NCBI RefSeq assembly: GCF_000165425.1
Contig: NW_001798989.1
Span: 310,001 to 374,000 of the forward strand
From: Paramecium tetraurelia
Taxonomy: Eukaryota > Ciliophora > Oligohymenophorea > Peniculida > Parameciidae
Length of the DNA: 64,000 bases
Direction: 5' to 3'
A model generated the notes under the pieces. It saw only the letters and a program-made list of their open reading frames with translations, searched no databases and was not told the origin of the DNA. How positions within the stretch are numbered: the first letter of the stretch is position 1; every line of letters starts with the position of its first letter. Shown one piece after another: positions 14,178 through 26,450 of the stretch. The position numbers and the translations under genes were made by a program.

Positions 14178-15731
14178 TCAGTTCTTTTGTAAATTTTGGA
14201 ATAAATTACATCCAGTTTGAGTATTTAAACTAAAATTAAACAGCCCACCTACTTAATTCTACTGGACTTGTTCTTTTGGTTATTAAGTAGGGAGGTTATT
14301 ACCAAATAAGGAGGTTCCTATGTTAGGTTATGGCAAAATTGGAACACTCTATGTGGGTTAAGATTATTGTAAAAACAAATTTTATTTATTATTATTAGAT
14401 TAATCTTCATTTATAATGGGTGTTGTTGTTGAATTTCCAAATAATCCAGCACTATTATTATTTAACAAGCTGTCAAATAATCCTCCCTTTGAATTTGTTT
14501 AAGCACTAGAGTTGATTCCAAATGTGAAACTTGAAGGGAATAAATTTTTGTTGACACTTGAGCCGTTTTAATTATCTTAATTTTATTAATCAAGACTGAG
14601 ATCAGGAATTTAAGTTATATTAGAAGGTTGAGTTTAATTTTATTAAAATAAAGAGATTTACTATTATTATGATCTTACTAATTATGGTTATTATAATTCT
14701 TAAGGTTAAGGTTATGCCTATTATAATAATTATTATTATTACTATTACTATTAATTATTTACAATTTATAAGCTATTATTTGATGTCTATGCTTGAAGTT
14801 AAGGTATTTGATTTAATTAAAATGTTATGACATCATTTGTATTATTTGTCTTTTATTTTTAAAATAATAGATTATTATTTTATTATGGTGATAATAATTT
14901 TGAACCTTTAGGGGATGGATATTTTGATTGTTCATATTCATTAGGTTTTTATTAAAACAATAACTTACCAAAAATATTATTTTCAGATGGTCCATTAAAT
15001 TAATTTTGCTATTCTTTTGTCTATTCATAAGTATTTTACACCTGTATTGGAAATTATAATTAAACATTTGTATTCTCTGCTAAGCCTTAAGCCTCTTATA
15101 TCTATTCAGCTTGAGTAATAACACTTGTGATGCAATTATCAGATTCTTTCTTAAAATCTTAGATTTCTGGGACTTCTTTTAAGTTTGAAGATTCAAACTA
15201 TGTTAATTTTTTGTCAGAAACCTTGTTGCTAGAATTTTGGAGAATTTATTTCGGGCTATCCAGAGGGAAAGAATCATCACTATTGATCTTTGAGTTTTTT
15301 CTAAATCTTTTTGCTTCTTGGTTCTATTTTGTAAAAGAGAAATCCTTGTTACTTTCATTTAATTTTCCATCCTTTTTACTAAGAACAGGTAACATATCAA
15401 ATTATTTTGTATTTTCAATATAAGTTTTCTCTAGAAAATTTTCTTACTTTACTATCTCTAATATTGTTTTCCTTCTTCTATATGAATTTATATCAAAATC
15501 ATCTGAACTTGAATCTGCATCCTCTGTATAAATTGGTTTTATTATTGCTTTTTTGTCTTCGTTCACTTTTATTTTTTTATATGGAGCCACATTCATAATG
15601 AGATATTCAGATTCTTAATCAATTAAGTTCTACAAGTAATTTTATCTCTATCTTTCTCTATATTTTTTTATTAATAGATAAACATTCCAACCAAAGAAAC
15701 TAAACATTGTTGCAGTTAAGGTGAATTCCAT
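14178..15731 (-). CDS. FG-repeat protein with N-terminal membrane segment, candidate transmembrane nucleoporin
   Basis: One continuous 517-codon frame. The N terminus (MEFTLTATMFSFFGWNVYLL then IKKYRERQRQ) is one hydrophobic stretch followed by a strongly basic stretch, like a single membrane anchor. The middle is charged and disordered. The C-terminal third is Gln/Asn-rich with FG-type repeats: GLFDSLL, GLFGNS, TSLFGNN, GGLFNF, NLFQNL. FG repeats form the permeability barrier of nuclear pores. The combination of an N-terminal membrane segment and FG repeats recalls Pom121-type nucleoporins; distinct Pom121/Pom82 proteins have been reported for the two nuclei of Tetrahymena. An internal ATG at 15,596 would give a version without the membrane segment. 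The polyglutamine tract near 14,720-14,760 is built mostly from TAA and TAG codons. Nucleoporin identity is an inference from composition and motifs only. Confidence 0.7.
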
Positions 15732-16285
15732 TTTATATAAATATAATAATAATTTAAAAATTTTATTGATAAAAAATAAGAATCAAATGTTAGTCCACTT
15801 TTTACTCTCTAGTTATCCCTCCTTCTATTCATATTTATCACCCATACTTGCTGCTTTTGAAAAATATCTCTAAATGCATATTCGAAATTATGCAATATAT
15901 GCATGATTTAAATTAGAATTCCTTAGAACACATATCCTTTTGAAATTACACTTTATTTATGAATGAAATATTTATTTCATTAAAAGTATACCTCCATCTT
16001 AAATTTGATTCTCATTTTATTAAAAATAGTAGGTATTACTTTTAAAATTATAAAATTCATATATATATATATTTATTAAAATTCTTTAACTTTCAATTTT
16101 CTTCTTTTAAATTAATCAATATAAATTTATACTTTATTTGATATTGGTTCTACAATTTGATTTCATTAGTGAGAAATGTTTATTTAATGCATTTACGTTA
16201 TATAACTATTAAATTAACTTTTTATTAATCAATAAATATATAAAATTATGTAAGATCTATATTTGTAATTAGATTTATATCGAAA
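15732..16285. other. Intergenic, 554 bp, no gene seen
   Basis: Lies between the FG-protein start and the stop of the membrane-protein gene on the same strand, so it should hold the promoter of the former. It is extremely AT-rich, with a short (AT)n run near 16,060-16,076. No frame with ciliate coding character was found. Confidence 0.6.
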
Positions 16286-18195
16286 TCAATATTAGCTTAT
16301 TTAACTAATTTCTAGTTAAACATTTAATTATCTACTTAATGAGGCAGAATTCAATTTATCTCTATTGGAAACTGAACTTAAGTCATCATTCACTTTAGCT
16401 ATTACATCTTCATTTTTGGAAAGATTTTCAAACAAATTTACTAAATCTTCATCTAAAAATTCAAGTAGTTAATGATCTGTATATGTTTTGTCCTTTTTAT
16501 TTTTAAGTTTTTTATAACTAGAAAAAGCTGACTCTAATTTAAGTTTCATAGGCATTTCATCTTCAAGCATAAATAAATATTATTTTTATTATTCCAAAGC
16601 TTTAATTTTATCGGATACCTTTCTATTAAATAAATCAGCTGGAATTATAGGTTTAGGGATACAATTAAATATATTTAACTATTCATTTGAGAAAAGCACA
16701 TATTTTAACTTATCAAATTCATAGATTTTACTTATTATCAATGCCACATCTAATTTTTATTAACATTTAGTTTTTGCATATCTAATTTATTATTTAACCT
16801 TTCTTTTACAACAAAATGCGACTAATAATATATCAATTATTCCTAAATTTAATTGCTATTTGGATTGCGTTAAATATTTCTAAATTTCAGATTAATTTCT
16901 TCTATTTGAATGTAATTTATTTGGTTTCCTTCTTTTCTGATTTTAATTAATAACATCATATTATTATTAAGAAGATTCTTTGTAAATAGTTTAGCTTTTG
17001 CTTATGTCGCTTAATGATTCTTCTTTTATTTCATCTTTAAATAATTAAGATCTCTCATTGATTTCAAATCTGAATAGTTTATTAACAAGATGCACATTCA
17101 TTAAAGTTATTACTATTGGAGTAACAAATATCTTAAACAATAGAACTGCAACATTCCAAAATCCTCCTATTTTTCCCAGAATTGCCTAAATTTTGATATA
17201 ATTTCTTTAATAAGTAGATTATTTTCCATCCAAATAAATAAAATGGTTAATTAAAAATATATTATTGTAAGTAGATGATTCCTCTCTCCATTAATTTTAA
17301 ATTAAACCAAAAAATGAATTTCGATTTTCCTAAACAATTCCATCATCAGTAATTATTTAAACTTATTTTAGAGTTTAATAGATTGATCTTGATGTTTTTA
17401 GGGAGAATGAAGCTTATTGCATGCTTTGGATTTGTGAAAAAGGCTATTGGAACTCATTCAATTATAATAAATTATCACTCAAATGAATACCATAATATCC
17501 TGCTTTTGCTAAATCCTGAATTTCTTCAATAGGAGCACATTCATTATAGGTTGTCGTGTTGTGACATATTTGGACCTATATTTGAAGATATTAAAACTCC
17601 ATAGCTTGCAATACTCCCTATAACTTCTAAAATATTTATTTTTAATTCTTACTGGTGGATTCGCTTCCCAGGCCTCATTCTGTAAGCATTGAACTGTTCC
17701 TAATTAAAGTTTTCCAAAATACTCTTTTTAGCTTTCAGTAACTGCATGATTAACTGTACAAGCTTCGATTGGATATTCTTAGCATCTAAATAATGTAACA
17801 TGTCATACTATTAAATAACTTATGTAGTATTATCTGTTTTATTAAAAATCCTCTCTCTTTTACATGTATTTACAGAAATGCTAAAATACCTCTTGACATT
17901 CTTAAATGGTTAAGTGTTTAATCCAGATAAAGTTACTGCAATTGTAAAATTTTTATTCATCAAGGGAATTTCCTAAGAATATATTATAAAAACTTACACT
18001 ACTTTCTAGAAGTTAAGAATCATATTGGATTACATTTGGGTCACTGCGATTAAATAACTTTTCAAGTTCAATCCATAAATACAAAAGACAAAATCCAAAA
18101 ATGATTAGTGTGGAAAAAGCTCCGAAGCTTGTAGAAAATCTTTCTTTTTTTAATATTGTGAACATGGGTAGTTATCCAAATATATCAAATTACAT
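16286..18195 (-). CDS. Ciliate-type transmembrane protein of unknown function, 611 aa
   Basis: Introns of 25, 23 and 26 nt join into a 611-aa product that starts MQFDIFGQLPMFTILKKERF. An N-terminal membrane segment (FSTLIIFGFCLLYLWI) is followed by a cysteine-bearing lumenal region (EYPIEACTVNHAVTESQ; CHNTTTYNECAPIEEI). A second hydrophobic segment (GKIGGFWNVAVLLFKIFVTP then IVITLMNVHLVN) leads to a long basic cytoplasmic tail with CCKRK. The start, the cysteine-rich loop, the 'KIGGFWN' segment and the tail match a family I recall as a recurrent orphan in Paramecium and Tetrahymena, normally labelled only 'transmembrane protein'. The start at 18,195 is preferred to an internal ATG at 18,165 because the DIFG motif is then included. 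Function unknown. Confidence 0.8.
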
Positions 18196-18466
18196 CTACA
18201 GAGCATTGAATACAGCTCTATATGAAGAAATATTAGACTTCTAATATTTTAGCATTATTACAAATTAATTGTTATTTATCAGAGCTTAAAAAGAAATAAG
18301 TAACAATAAATGATTAAATTATTCAAAAGAAAGATAAGAATCTAAAATAATATTGACATAATTATATTAAGATATAAGTTGGAATTATTGTATTTTCTTC
18401 AAATAGTAGTTAGATAATCTATAATTAAGTTATTAAAAAGATATTCTCTAAAAAAATGGGTACTAT

Positions 18467-18925
18467 TCACACTATACCATTCTTTATAGTTTTTTGTGCT
18501 TACCTTATTAGAATTAAATCAATTTATTATATATTATATAATTATAAACAATATAAATTATCTTAAAAATCCAATAAGCCTATTGATAAAATTGATTCAT
18601 GATTGAGATTACCTTTAGTAATAATAAAAAAAGTCTTATCGGATGATGTATACAGGAAGTTTAGATCTTTTTTGATTAAACCCACTATAGGAATCACTTC
18701 AGCAATTAACTACTAAGCCTCAAATAACTCTAAAATAAGAATAATCTTAAATTAGAGTTCATTATTATTGTATTTCAAAAACTCTAATATCTAGATACAC
18801 TCTTTTGCTACTAGTTAATAAGAATTTTAATGTAATTAAGATAAATCTTAAAATTTTATAAAATTTATAATTTTCTGAGTTAGGCAGATAATTGATATTT
18901 GGGAAAAAATATACTCATGAGAGTT
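18467..18925 (-). pseudogene. Possible gene remnant or unmodelled exon
   Basis: A protein-like frame ends at the TGA at 18,467 and reads, for example, QLVAKECIQILEFLKYNNN and LIAEVIPIVGLIKKDLNFLY, with several TAA/TAG glutamines. No in-frame ATG or convincing GT-AG intron could be found at its upstream end. An ATG frame nearby (MSIFFPKYQLSAQ) lies in a different phase. This may be a decayed copy, as is common after Paramecium genome duplications, or an exon whose partner I failed to join. Family not recognised. Confidence 0.3.
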
Positions 18926-19429
18926 CTGTTTAAAAAAACCATAAAATTAAGCATGTGATGCTCAAAAAAACATAATGAAATATAATTTTTTTGATACCTA
19001 ATCATACAATATTCTTTAGTATTATTAATATCAATTAATATATTGAAATTAAATTGCAAAGTTAGTATAATAAGGAGTAATGGTAAAGTTAAAATATGAT
19101 GATAAAATTCTACATGGATTATAAAGCCATTTTATTATATTAAAAAATTAAGTGTTTTTAGGATTAGAGTAAGCCATTGTAAACTCAATTTTGAGGTATA
19201 TATTTTTATGCTGATTTTAATAATTGAACTTTGTAGAGGGGGTAAACTGGCAGGGATAGTGAGAGAGGTGAAAGGCGAGAAGGTGAGAAGGTGAAATAGT
19301 AATAATATGTTATAATTAATAATTATTTTGGGGGGTATGTGACAAGATTTAATTGATTTAATTTGCTCTAGAAAAAGGTGAAATAATTGTCATCATAATC
19401 AATAATATCTTTTATTTATCTGTAAACAC
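18926..19429. promoter_or_regulatory. Upstream region of actin
   Basis: No coding frame was seen in the ~500 bp before the actin ATG. It includes a purine-rich stretch near 19,237-19,295 that is unusually G-rich for this window, followed by a GGGGGG-containing patch near 19,330. Such a patch close to a highly expressed gene could be regulatory, but this is only a position-based guess. Confidence 0.35.
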
Positions 19430-20612
19430 ATGTCTGAAGAACACCCAGCAGTCGTTATTGATAATGGATCAGGATAATGCAAAGCCGGTATTGCAGGAGA
19501 TGATGCTCCAAGATGCTGCTTCCCCGCAGTTGTTGGAAGACCCAAACATCAAGGAATCATGGTTGGTATGGACAGCAAGGAAGCCTACGTCGGTGATGAG
19601 GCTTAAGCCAAGAGAGGTGTTTTGGCCCTCAAGTACCCAATTGATAATGGTATTGTCAATAATTGGGATGGTATAGAATGTGTTTTATAAATCATGTAGA
19701 TATGGAAAGAATTTGGCATCATGCCTTCTTCAATGAATTGAGAGTTACCCCAGAAGACCACCCAGCTCTTTTGACTGAAGCTCCAATGAATCCAAAGGCA
19801 AACAGAGAAAAGATGACATAAATCTTATTCGAAACATTCAACGTGCCATCATTCTACGTTGCTATTCAAGCCGTGCTCTCACTCTATGCTTCAGGAAGAA
19901 CAACTGGTATCGTCGTAGATTCTGGAGATGGTGTCTCACACACAGTCCCAATCTATGAAGGTTATGCCCTTCCACATGCTGTTCTCAGAATCGACTTGGC
20001 AGGAAGAGCCTGCACCCAATATTTGGTTAACATCTTGAATGAATTGGGTGTTTCATTCACATCATCAGCTGAAATGGAAATTGTTAGAGACATGAAAGAG
20101 AAATTGTGCTATGTTGCTCTTGACTATGAAGAGGAAATGAAGAAATACAAAGAGAGTGCTGCCAACAACAGACCCTATGAATTACCAGACGGAAACGTTG
20201 TTGTCATCTAAAATCAAAGATTCAGATGTCCTGAATTGCTCTTCAAACCAAACTTCATTGGTCTTGAAGTCGCAGGTATCCACGAATTAACATTCAAATC
20301 AATTATGAAGTGCGATATCGATGTCAGAAAGGATCTGTAAGAAATTTAAATTTATGTCTTAGTTATGGAAATGTTGTCATGTCCGGAGGTACAACAATGT
20401 TCCCAGGAATCCCAGAAAGATTGAGCAAAGAATTAACATCCCTTGCCCCATCATCAATGAAAATCAAAGTCGTTGCCCCACCTGAAAGAAAATTCTCAGT
20501 CTGGATCGGTGGATCAATCTTATCATCATTGTCAACATTCCAAGCCATGTGGATCACAAGAAGCGAATACGACGAAAGCGGTCCAACCATTGTTCACAGA
20601 AAGTGTTTCTGA
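19430..20612 (+). CDS. Actin
   Basis: Introns of 29 and 26 nt leave exactly 375 codons, the canonical actin length. It begins [20 protein letters not shown] and ends [16 protein letters not shown], with the expected nucleotide-binding segments ([53 protein letters not shown]). The first intron follows NGIVNNWD and the second falls inside D-L-Y-G. Codon choice is richer in C-ending codons than the neighbours (for example in the last exon), as expected for a strongly expressed gene. Conserved enough to be a conventional actin rather than an actin-related protein. Differences such as [20 protein letters not shown] are modest. Confidence 0.97.
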
Positions 20613-20906
20613 GAGATAAAAATATTAATAATCAATATAAATATCATTTTATCAATGCTCTTCCTATTTTTATCTGTTCATTTGAATTCCTCAATCAATC
20701 CTATTAAAACTTTATATTCATTTAAATTTATTCTATAGTTCCTCAACTATCTATTTAATAAATACCAAATCAATTTATTATTACATCTCTACATCATGAT
20801 AGGATATCAATTACAATTATTAAAGGAATCCTTTCGAATTAATATACAAAATTTTTAGAATATTACTGAATTTAATAATACACTTTTATATTCTATAAAT
20901 TATTTT

Positions 20907-21470
20907 ATGTCTTAGTTTTTATGTAATTCATAAGAACAGGATTCTGATTAATTTAATAAACTCTCACTTAATAATAATCCGAATGAAATAGTAAATAATA
21001 GAAAAAGAATCTAAACATACATTATTTCTAAGCTCAAAAAATCATCAGATTCAAACCTGTTTGTATCAGAAACTTCAGTTAAAAGAGAAACTACTGGCAA
21101 AAGACTATTCACTTAGCAAATATTCTAGGAAATAAAAGATTATATGATTGTATTAGGTATCTTGAACAAAATAGATAGCCAATATTGGTCTAATTACTAT
21201 ACGTTTATGTTTATTATTTATAAAACAAAAATTATGGTTATTTTAACTTCAATTATTATAATAACCATGTTTATTATCGTACGTTAAGTCATGGCATACA
21301 TACTATAAATTCAATTAATTAAAATCAAGTAGAATATTTTGTACCCTTACATAGTGAATATCATTTCAATATTTTAACTTACTAAAAAATTTATAATAAT
21401 TTAATAATTGTTCCTTCTAAATAACTATTTATTACCTATTGTCATATATTATATAGATTAATAATCTTGA
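20907..21470 (+). CDS. Possible small membrane protein, 187 aa
   Basis: A frame of 188 codons begins MSQFLCNSQEQDSDQFNK, has a hydrophilic first half, then two strongly hydrophobic stretches (MVILTSIIIITMFIIVRQVM; NYLLPIVIYYI). TAA/TAG glutamines are present in the first half as in real genes here. In this AT-rich DNA a TGA-free run of this length could arise by chance. Another protein-like stretch (IRCHKCNFEQALKFYFQF) follows in a different phase up to 21,693; joining it would need an unusually short 16-nt intron. No family recognised. Confidence 0.4.
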
Positions 21471-21657
21471 TCAGATCATTCGATGTCACAAATGTAATTT
21501 TGAACAAGCTCTTAAATTTTATTTTTAATTCTCCAATAACTTTCTAAAAGGATTGTAAGAATTCAGTGTAATAAAATATAAATAGTTATAATTTGAATTA
21601 TTATTCTCTTATATCCTATAAAGAAGATAGTAAAACTATTAAAATATATAATCAAAA

Positions 21658-23018
21658 TCATAAGATGGAATGTAAATTTTGTAAAATTTTTGAAAACCTT
21701 GTACAAATATCTTAAAGCCATTCCTAATGTTTTTCTATAATGTTTTGAAAATTTTATCTATCATGAAGCCCGTAGATAAGGGATTACTATAGATCAATAT
21801 TGTCATCAGTTATGATTGAGATGTCCTACTATTTGCTTATTTTTATTCTTCTCTAAAATAGTTCAGTCGAACTTTCATCATATTATTTTAATTCAGAAAA
21901 GTAATCTTAAAATAAAATTTATAAAATCCCCAAAATAGAGAGAATCATAAACTTACAAAGCATCTTGTGATTTATATTTTGATAAACCATATGATTTGAG
22001 CTTTCAATCAAATGCTATAGCAGCAATCTGAAAATGAAATATTCACCTATGATCAATTTTTCTTAATAATTTCCAATTTTAACAGAACTTTTTGTATAAA
22101 ACTTAGTCCTTTTAGCTACAAATACAGGAGCTTTATTGTTTTAGCTTTTAAATAATGATAAAAATAAAGAAGTTTAAATTAATTCTGGAATTTTATCCTT
22201 TTCTGTAAATTTTTCCATATTTTTTAAAATTTAAATTGTTAATAAAACGAATTAATGTTATCTATTTTAAATAGAACTGTCACTATTTGGATTAATGGAA
22301 TTTTCATTCGATTATTAAATAAATTAATTTGTCGAAAATGATTTAATTAGTGGATCTATAATTTGAGATACCCATTTTTTAATTATTAATTTGCAAATAA
22401 GTACGTTTTAATTGCCTATAGTTTAAAGACATTTTGTATACTTCTAACGAATTTATTTCAATTCTTAGATTTTTTGATTTCTTTTTTGCCTTTTAATAAT
22501 TATAAATAAATACCTATAATTTTTCGTCCATCTAATATAAGCTAGGATTAATAAAAAACAGACTTTTAAGCGAGAAATGTTTATTTTATATCTTTGTTTT
22601 CTAAGTTGAAGTTTATTTTCTTAGAATGTGGGTTTTTTGTAGTTCACAGGTATATGTAAGTATGAAAATTTTTCTGATTAATTTTACAATTCTATGGAAT
22701 TTGAATTCTTTGCTTCTAGTATTTTCTAGTAGTCTGCCTATAAGAAATAGAGTCAGATTAATTGTCATATTTAGGAGAATACTAATATTCATATGATTCG
22801 ACTCTTCTTGTTTCAATTCCGTTTCGAAATTGAGAATCTTAAAATTCTGAGCCTGTTGATACATTTTATTTTGATTTAGCAACTGGAGGCAGCAAATGAT
22901 TTTAACACAATTTCCAGAGCTTAGATAATTCTTTTGATTATTCGTTAATTTTTTGACTTAAAAATTCAGTACGCTGCTTTAAACTTGAATTCTCTAATTC
23001 TTGCAATTTTGACTTCAT
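21658..23018 (-). CDS. Tandem family member A (F-V-A-K-R motif protein)
   Basis: The last ~330 codons (about 22,670 down to 21,658) are one clear frame homologous to the three genes to the right. Matching blocks are SRLKVCFLLILAYIRWTKNY, NNKAPVFVAKRTKFYTKSSV and LIIGEYFIFRLLLQHL, ending QNLHSIL. The N-terminal half is less certain. A frame starting MKSKLQELENSSLKQRTEF is glutamine-rich like the relatives, but it cannot be joined to the second half by a normal 20-32-nt intron (near 22,740-22,800). Either an unusual intron or decay of the N-terminal half is possible, and exons upstream of 23,018 cannot be excluded. No known domain. Confidence 0.6.
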
Positions 23019-23309
23019 GAGTTAGTGTTAAGATTGTCTAGACTTAATTATATTTTTACTCACTACTTTATGAGAGATAACTGTCAGTTAACACGTCTTT
23101 TCCTTGTTAGATTTAATCTAATAAGATTGGCTGGTTTCTAAGTTTCAAAATATAAGGTTAATTATAAAGAGCATTTTAAGGTCTATTTATTAGTGCATTT
23201 TTGTCTGTAATATGCAGATTAAACTGTCCTGGATACATTAATTAGAGTATAAATTTGATGATGTAATTAAAAAAATTATTAACAATAAAAATTGAAATAC
23301 TATATCTAA

Positions 23310-24854
23310 TCATATTTATTCGTGTATGTTCATAATAATTTTATGGAAAATCTTGCTTATGTTTTAAATCCAATCCATCTGCTGTTAAAACAAAATTTCA
23401 AATTACGATCGATCTTACAACCCTAAAATCAGTAGCTCATTTTCATCTATTTACTCTTCCAAAATCATTAACGCTTTTAAATTTTCATCTAAAACAATCT
23501 TTCTTTAATACAATTCCACATTAATTTATTTAACCAATTTAATATCTTCAAAATAGTCCATGTATAGGATTTAAATAAAACTTGCTATGATAGTAACAAA
23601 AAATTTAGTTAGCTTTTCATGGATTCGATTATGATATTTGATATTATTAAATATAATCAACATATTCTGTATAATAAGGCGAAACAATAAGTATTCTCCA
23701 ATTATCATCTTTTCTTATGGACTGGATATTTTAATACTGTTTTTCAAATAAAAATTGGTTCTTTTAGCTACAAATAATGGTGCTTTAGAATTTTAAGATA
23801 AAAACAATGACAAATACATCAAATTGACAATTAATTTTGGTAACACATTCATTTAAGTCATTTTTTCAAGTCTAATAAAGTAATCTAAAGTTAATTTTAA
23901 TATTAGTCCTTGTCTATAAATAATATTATCATGTGAACTAGGATCGTAATCTTTAGTTTGGCAATGCTTTAAGAATTCAGGTCTACAGAGTTCATAGATG
24001 AATTCATCAAAAACATTTTCTACCCATTAATAAAGTTGTAATTTTATTTGATCTTCATTAATTAATAAGATTTTCTATTTTGTAAACTAGAATTTCTCTC
24101 TAATTTATTTTAATTTTTTTGCTTATTCAATTCTTTTTACTCTAAACTCTTTGCTCCATCTAACATAAGCAAGTACAACCAAAAAGATTACCTTTAGTCT
24201 CGTGACATATTTCTTAGGTTTTTAAGGAATTGTTATTTTTTTAATTTTAAACTCATAGTCGTTTGAATTATCTCTTATGGTAGATTAAGGTATAACTTTG
24301 ATAGTATTTTCTGATTGTTTCTCCATTTTCTCCATTCTCTCTATTTTTTCGATTCTCTCCATACTCTCTAGTTGATTTTCTTTTAAATAATTTCTGAATT
24401 TATTTGTCTCAGCTATTAAATGATGCTATTTTATTTAGGAGATAATTGATTCATTATTTATGATTTATTAAGCAATTTGGTTTTAGTATTAGCCATTCAA
24501 TGCTGGTAATTTCTATTTTGTTACTAGTTTGAAGGTGTTTTCTACATCATGCTAGATTTTTTCTACCTATTATTGAAGCACTTCATTCTGGAATTTCAGT
24601 TGCCTATTTTAAATTTCTAACAATTAATGTCTAAGTAATTCGTTTTGAGTATCCATGACTTATTGCAGTTTTCCTTAATATTCAAGTTGGGATTGAGCTA
24701 AAAGGCTTTTCCTTAGATCATTTTCAAATGAGGATGAATAATGTTCTCTATTGCTTTTTATTGAAAGGCTATTGCTTCTAGATGAAATTTAATATCGTTT
24801 GTGTAAAGATGATCGATTATTTTACCATAAATACTATGGTTTATTAGGATTCAT
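23310..24854 (-). CDS. Tandem family member B, 514 aa
   Basis: A single-exon frame, MNPNKPQYLWQNNRSSLHKR to ...IIMNIHEQI. The N-terminal ~200 residues are Gln/Ser-rich with coiled-coil character, including a short imperfect repeat ESMERIEKIERMEKMEKQ. The C-terminal ~300 residues are the shared family domain: TRLKVIFLVVLAYVRWSKEF, NSKAPLFVAKRTNFYLKNSI, MIIGEYLLFRLIIQNML, FVTIIASFIQILYMDYF. The block LKVIFLVVLAYVRW is hydrophobic but is immediately followed by alternating basic and acidic residues, so I read it as a buried or amphipathic helix rather than a certain membrane span. Unrecognised family. Same strand as its three relatives, spaced 57 to 900 bp apart. Confidence 0.8.
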
Positions 24855-24911
24855 GTTTGCATCTAATACTTTTTATTATAAAAACAGCATATATATAAAT
24901 AAATATAATTA

Positions 24912-26450
24912 TCAAATATTATTTTAAGATGCTAAATTGGTTACACAATTTCCGAATAAAGTTGAAATATCTTAATACCACTTCTAATTTTATTTTATTA
25001 AGTTTTCATAAAATTCGAAATTATTCAAACCTTAAATAATATTCTCATTTTATTCAATAACTTCATCCTCTGTAATATTTAGATCTTAATATTTATTTTT
25101 ACTTACATTTAATTTTTTCTAAATAATTTTGGATATATTTGGTTAATACCTTTGCATTTCCTTAAAGTGATTCATAAAGAGAATTTATATCAAACTGCAA
25201 ATAGATACAAGCTAAAATTTCGATTCAGCTAGATGATGATCATTTATGCATACTATCTAATTGGACTATTATATTATTTTCTCAATTATAAATGAAAAGA
25301 ATATGTAATCACAAATAACAAGTATTTATTCATTTTTAATTTATTTTGTCCTTATTCTTTTGGCCACAAATAAGCTACCCTTTTTATTGATTTATAAGAT
25401 ATGGTATTAGGCTAATAATAAAATTTCTTTGTTGAAATTAAGTGCTTTTGTCATCTCAAATAGATTCTGAAAAAATAATTACGAAAAATTCATTATCCAT
25501 TGTTTGCGCTTCAATATAAATTTCTTATCATTTGGGTTTTAAGTTTATTTAAAGTGTTAACTAAAACTACTCGATTAAATAGTTTGTAATAAATTTTGCA
25601 TTAATTTTTCAAACCATTCAATTTTTATTTCTTCAATTTTTTCTTAATTTAAGGCATCCACTCTTGCTCTTAAATCCTTTATATTTTGTATAAATTTAAC
25701 TTTTTTTTATCTCAAACGTTTAATTAATCTAAATATAAATATACATATTAAGCCCCACTATTTAAATATATTTTAAGGCTATTATATTTTCTTTTCATAC
25801 TCTTCCTTAGCTAATTGATAAGGTTTGTCGAATCTGCTTTAAAAGAAATTAATATAGTTAGGAATTTATCTACCTTATCTGCTTCCCATATGAGAATAAG
25901 TATTTTTTGAATCAACAGATATTCTAAAATCTAAGACCTAATTGCAATCAATCATTTTATTTTTTGATGTAACAGGGATTTCTTCTTCTAATAAATTAAA
26001 GTGCTGATATCTTTGATTTTTAATGTTGAAGGTTATTGACCTTTCTCGATTACTGGCTTCATCTTTAAATGTACTATTTATTTGTTTCTAGTTCACAGTT
26101 GAGAATTAGTTAAACTGATAATTTAGTTCATTGAAGTTTTTCTGAGGTTTTATTTTTGCAGCATTTACAATTACAGAATGTCTTTATCCAACAAATAGAT
26201 CTCTTTCTTTTTGGTTGACTCGTTCTTTGAGAAATAATTTATTTTAAATTTCTTTTTCTATCTGATTAGATTATTACTATAGTGATTTTCTTCTTTCTTG
26301 TTCTTTTTCAAAACTTCTTTTCATTATTTCACTTTCGATATATTTAGAAAGTTGAGGTAATTAGTTCTTTTAGTAATTTTTAATAGTTTGGCCAGGTTTA
26401 TACTCCTGCATTGGATTTCTATTGGTATTAAATAAATATGAATGAAACAT
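24912..26450 (-). CDS. Tandem family member C, 512 aa
   Basis: A single-exon frame beginning MFHSYLFNTNRNPMQEYKPG. The N-terminal part is Gln/Lys/Glu-rich and coiled-coil-like. The C-terminal part carries the family core: NIFKQWGLICIFIFRLIKRL, NKKGSLFVAKRIRTKQIKNE, YIFFSFIIEKIIQQ, ICSLIQILFMNHFKEM and a terminal block ending VTNLASQNNI. The FVAKR motif sits at nearly the same distance from the C terminus as in member B. Sequence divergence between members is large, so the duplications look old. Only 57 bp separate its stop from the start of member B. Function unknown. Confidence 0.8.
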
